A DNA stretch of 35,120 nucleotides from Bacteroidales bacterium (GTDB taxonomy: Bacteria > Bacteroidota > Bacteroidia > Bacteroidales > JAGOPY01): positions 1-35,120 of the forward strand of contig JALNZD010000043.1 of the NCBI GenBank assembly GCA_023229505.1, given 5' to 3'. Below are positions 32,493-35,120 of the stretch, piece by piece. The translations under genes and the position numbers were made by a program. Within the stretch, counting starts at the first letter, position 1. Each line of letters starts with the position of its first letter. The notes beneath the pieces were generated by a model. The model did no database searches. It worked only from the letters and a program-made list of their open reading frames with translations, and was not told the origin of the DNA.

Positions 32493-33362
32493 CCAGTTTA
32501 TTTTACTGATTATACCGGAACGGTACTGGAATGGCCGCCAAAATGGTGGCCTTTCGGTCGTGGCGGTTGTGGACAGAGGCAAGGACCTGCACCTGATCAA
32601 AATAACCAGTTTAGTTGGTGGAGTGGTGGTAGTGGATCTTGGGGCAATAATGCTCCTCTTTTCAATCCTCCGCCAAATGGCAGCTATACTTATTTTGGTA
32701 CCGGAAATATTCCGCCCGATAGCCAAGGGGGTGGCGGACAAGGATCTTGTATAAATCATTGGTATACTAACCCCAACTGGGGAAGTGATGATGTAGAATC
32801 AAATGCCCCTGTAGGACCTACTACAGCAGAGATGATTACCTACACTTATAATAATATTCAAACTGTATATTCAGGTGGAATCAATCCTTTACCTTCTTGG
32901 TTAAATTGGACTAATAATGGTTTTAATGCTGCTGCATATGGGATTTATGAAGTTAACGGCAGCATAAGGTTTATGAAAAGTGGAAGCATTAGCCTAAAAT
33001 GGTATGAAAATGCTTGGAGAGGAAATCAATATGCTAAGACATTCAATCTATCAAAACTCGGAAAAGGAGTTGGATATGGGACATCATTTATAGGCGCTGG
33101 AATAGGAGTTACTAATTTTATTATTTCCGATAAAAGCTGGGGAGATTATGGGCAATTAGGAGTGTCATTAATATCAGCGAGTTTAACGTGTTTTCCAGCC
33201 ACTACACCTGTCGGAATTGGATTAGGCGTTATTGACGCTGCTGGTGGGCTTAGTGATTTCTATAAATATCTTGATAGCAACCAACAGTTGTATAATAATA
33301 GTGGTTTAATCCTGGTACCTAATTATTTGGGAATTCCAATTTTACTAAATCTAAAAAGGTGA
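32073..33362 (+). CDS. second 5'-truncated Rhs cassette with different tail
   Basis: A 429-residue frame. Residues 1-140 repeat the Rhs core (DYCSNLVYEDSELSFLLTP, DHLSNVRVVFGDP, HYYPFGMTLGGLNY, FHARRFDSQLGRWHAIDP). The frame is open only from 32052, so no full-length Rhs protein exists. The tail is unrelated to that of the first cassette: a Gly/Pro/Trp/Asn-rich linker (residues about 150-240), then a basic region, then a hydrophobic Gly-rich stretch (GVGYGTSFIGAGIGVTNF; SASLTCFPATTPVGIGLG). The ending DSNQQLYNN ... LLNLKR is seen in other Bacteroidetes Rhs proteins. The hydrophobic part could act on membranes. The stop overlaps the next start (ATGA). Confidence 0.8.
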   Translation: MTHTFDYCSNLVYEDSELSFLLTPGGRAIPTEQEHEYVYEYFLTDHLSNVRVVFGDPERDHQADVIQENHYYPFGMTLGGLNYVAGLENRYLYQAKEITSDFNLWWYDFHARRFDSQLGRWHAIDPVIQFASPYVGMGNNPVYFTDYTGTVLEWPPKWWPFGRGGCGQRQGPAPDQNNQFSWWSGGSGSWGNNAPLFNPPPNGSYTYFGTGNIPPDSQGGGGQGSCINHWYTNPNWGSDDVESNAPVGPTTAEMITYTYNNIQTVYSGGINPLPSWLNWTNNGFNAAAYGIYEVNGSIRFMKSGSISLKWYENAWRGNQYAKTFNLSKLGKGVGYGTSFIGAGIGVTNFIISDKSWGDYGQLGVSLISASLTCFPATTPVGIGLGVIDAAGGLSDFYKYLDSNQQLYNNSGLILVPNYLGIPILLNLKR

Positions 33363-33715
33363 TGAATCCTTATTATTACTTGTATTATAAGATATCCCAA
33401 TTGATAAACAAAAAGGGCAATAATCAATGGGGAGCAATGTACGCCTTATCTTTTCTGATTTTTATAAATATCATTGTCATATATATTAAGGTTTTTCATG
33501 TGACTTTGGGGAATTTTAATAATAGCTATAAAATAGGAATAATCATTATTGGAATAGTTCTGTTTATTGCAAATTATATTTTATTCCTCCATAAAGATAG
33601 ATACATAAATATAGTAAAGCGTTATAAACGAGAGACGTTAAGGGGCAATAGGATAGGCAGTTCTCTTGTTATTACTTATATAATAGTAACTTTATTATCA
33701 ATATTTTTTGCATAA
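33362..33715 (+). CDS. small three-helix membrane protein, candidate immunity protein
   Basis: A 117-aa protein with three hydrophobic helices: ALSFLIFINIIVIYI, IGIIIIGIVLFIANYILFL and SLVITYIIVTLLSIFFA. There is no recognised family. Its ATG overlaps the TGA of the preceding rhs cassette (ATGA), so the two are translationally coupled. A membrane protein coupled to a tail with hydrophobic, possibly membrane-active sequence would fit an immunity protein, but this is inference from position. Confidence 0.6.
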   Translation: MNPYYYLYYKISQLINKKGNNQWGAMYALSFLIFINIIVIYIKVFHVTLGNFNNSYKIGIIIIGIVLFIANYILFLHKDRYINIVKRYKRETLRGNRIGSSLVITYIIVTLLSIFFA

Positions 33716-33732
33716 GGACAAATGATAGAAAA

Positions 33733-34080
33733 ATGGGATATTATCTCAATAATTCAACCAAGATAGTTATTCTAATCATAATTATGCTTGTATTGGGTTT
33801 GTTTTTCCTTAGCGGGTATTATAAGACTAAGGAGTCAAATAAATTTTTTATAGAAATGGAATTGCATGGTATCATAAATGAAATAAAATACAACGAAGGT
33901 TATAGAGGCTTACCGCACATAAAGATTGATAATCAATGGATTTTTATTGGTATCAATGGTGAAAAGGTGCATAATCATATCATAATTGGTGATTCAATAG
34001 TTAAAGATTCAGGGACAACGACATTTAAAGTCTATCGAAAAAATGAACAAGGAGTCTGGGATGAAAGAATATATAAATAA
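33733..34080 (+). CDS. small single-span membrane protein of unknown function
   Basis: A 115-aa protein with one N-terminal membrane helix (IVILIIIMLVLGLFFLSGYY) and a ~75-residue extracytoplasmic beta-rich domain (GYRGLPHIKIDNQWIFIG; HNHIIIGDSIVKDSGTTTFKVYR). The GDSIVK pattern resembles small uncharacterised Bacteroidetes proteins. It follows the three-helix protein by 17 bases and overlaps the next gene by 20. Confidence 0.6.
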   Translation: MGYYLNNSTKIVILIIIMLVLGLFFLSGYYKTKESNKFFIEMELHGIINEIKYNEGYRGLPHIKIDNQWIFIGINGEKVHNHIIIGDSIVKDSGTTTFKVYRKNEQGVWDERIYK

Positions 34081-34681
34081 TACAAGCTGGGCTACGGCTT
34101 TAGTTTTCCTTTTATGCATTGGTTGCAAGCAGGAGAAAAGTTCGCAATTTTATTATTCTCAGGCAGTGAAGGAGTTTAAAGAGGAAAAATATAATGAGGC
34201 TTATAATTCCTTTACAAAAGCTATAGAGCAGGATACAACATATGGTCAAGCATATTTTATGAGAGCTCAGGTATTAGGCTTGTTAAATGCAAGTAAAGAT
34301 TCGATATGTGAAAATCTTAGCAAAGCAGATGAATTAGGATATAAAGAAGCAAAAGAAGTCATGGAGAAATATTGCAAGGTAATTCCCTCTGAAGAATTTA
34401 ACAGGTTGAAATTGAATTTTGATGAATTTATCCGTAAAAATCCTGATCGATTTGAAGGATATTATGATAGGGCTAATTTATATTTTGATGCTGGAAATTT
34501 TCAAAATGCAATCATCGATTATAATAAGGCTATTGAAAAAAAGGAGTATCCGGTTGCTTACTATAACAGAGGACTTTGTTATATAAAATTAGGTATGAAA
34601 GATGATGGTTGCAAAGACATCAGGAAATCTGTTGAGTTAGGTTACGCTGTGGAAAAGGGGGTATTGGAGTTTTGTAATTGA
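34061..34681 (+). CDS. TPR-repeat lipoprotein
   Basis: A 206-aa protein from the ATG at 34061, which has AAGGAG 7 bases upstream; the longer frame (34043) lacks such a site. A lipobox LCIGC gives a lipidated Cys. Two pairs of TPR motifs (FYYSQAVKEFKEEKYNEAYNSF, AYFMRAQVLGLLNASKDSIC; EGYYDRANLYFDAGNFQNAI, AYYNRGLCYIKLGMKDDGC) each end with a short segment and a terminal Cys, as in the lipoprotein at 15000-15752. Probably a periplasmic or surface scaffold. It is the last intact gene of the island. Confidence 0.8.
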   Translation: MKEYINNTSWATALVFLLCIGCKQEKSSQFYYSQAVKEFKEEKYNEAYNSFTKAIEQDTTYGQAYFMRAQVLGLLNASKDSICENLSKADELGYKEAKEVMEKYCKVIPSEEFNRLKLNFDEFIRKNPDRFEGYYDRANLYFDAGNFQNAIIDYNKAIEKKEYPVAYYNRGLCYIKLGMKDDGCKDIRKSVELGYAVEKGVLEFCN

Positions 34682-34778
34682 AAAGGCATTAATTACTTGT
34701 CTTTGATTTTCCATTAAAATCTTTCTCGATCGATCCTAATTTGTCCAATTTGAACTTATCTCAGTTTTATTTCTCGAG

Positions 34779-34811
34779 CTGTCAGGTCCTCCTAAAGTCG
34801 GACGCTGACAG
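34779..34811 (+). terminator. hairpin behind the TPR lipoprotein gene
   Basis: CTGTCAG (34779-34785) pairs with CTGACAG (34805-34811), with inner TCC/GGA pairing. It lies about 100 bases after the stop and is followed by GCAACAATTTATTT. Confidence 0.4.
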
Positions 34812-34855
34812 GCAACAATTTATTTAAACTAATCACGTCTATCCACCAGCTGACG

Positions 34856-35110
34856 TTATTCCCGGTTTTCAATTGTCATATCCCATTTGCTCATTTCATT
34901 TCTCTTTTTCCCGTCGCGGATCCTTCCATAAATGGCAGTCGTTTTAAAATCGGTATGGCCAAGGATGTCTTTAACAGTCTCCAGGGATATACCTAGTTGA
35001 TCCTTATTAATTCACTTTTTTAAACCTTCATCAGCATTGGATATATACCGGGGCAAAAATCTTTCGCTGATATATCCACCGAAAAAGGAAAAATAAAATT
35101 TCTTCTCGTT
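34856..35110 (-). pseudogene. degraded tyrosine recombinase (integrase) C-terminus
   Basis: The minus-strand frame reads ISLETVKDILGHTDFKTTAIY, then GRIRDGKKRNEM, the last part of the catalytic domain of XerC/D-type or Bacteroidetes phage-like integrases, with the LGH histidine and the nucleophilic Tyr (IYGRI). Upstream in the same frame is SERFLPRYISNADEGLKK, then a TGA (35012-35014), and the HxxR box region between the two is missing. The remnant is therefore inactivated by both a stop and a deletion. It stands at the edge of the variable island. Confidence 0.75.
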
Positions 35111-35120
35111 TCATTCGCAT

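Overview
This window looks like a piece of a Bacteroidetes (Bacteroidales-like) chromosome or metagenome contig. The reasons are four large secreted proteins ending in type IX secretion (T9SS) C-terminal sorting domains, promoters of the Bacteroidetes -7 type (TAnnTTTG), an atp operon in the order B-E-F-H-A-G without atpD and atpC, Rhs genes of the 'YYPFGMTMGGLNY' type, and short tandem heptamer repeats between genes. The genus cannot be named from the sequence.

Left part (1-9.4 kb, mostly minus strand). A GNAT/FemAB-like acyltransferase gene breaks off into what looks like the 5' end of a group II intron at the window edge. It is followed by a ferritin and a run of three large T9SS cargo genes: a C13-peptidase/beta-helix protein whose signal peptide carries an in-frame TAA, an FG-GAP protein, and an Asp-box propeller protein. 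A shrunken IS66-type element with inverted ends sits between the last two.

Centre (9.6-28.3 kb). The F1Fo ATP synthase operon atpBEFHAG (minus) is interrupted between atpA and atpG by a hairpin-forming repeat. Then follow a TPR lipoprotein, an MmpS-like protein, a nitroreductase, a second Asp-box T9SS protein, a decayed MNT/HEPN toxin-antitoxin pair flanked by a sorting-domain relic, a tetraheme cytochrome c, a full-length M16 peptidase, a MenG/UbiE methyltransferase, an aromatic-amino-acid-type PLP decarboxylase, and a two-gene unit of a small acidic protein and an AsmA/DUF748-like membrane-anchored protein.

Right part (28.3-35.1 kb) is a variable island. It holds palindromic repeats, a one-spacer CRISPR array with a type I-C-like repeat, cas2, and a cas1 whose 5' end has been replaced by an oppositely oriented rhs gene. 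Two 5'-truncated rhs cassettes follow, with nearly the same core but unrelated tails. Each is followed by small lipoprotein or membrane proteins that are candidate immunity factors. The island ends in a TPR lipoprotein and a degraded tyrosine recombinase. It is visibly more AT-rich than the ATP synthase region.

A recurring theme is small repeats at gene ends. A TAGTTCAAAG-type element supplies the stop codon of both atpA and atpG, lies at the end of the decarboxylase gene, and is read in frame inside one sorting domain. The most interesting places are the cas1/rhs junction with its minimal CRISPR array, the paired rhs tails with candidate immunity genes, and the stop-codon-associated repeat family.
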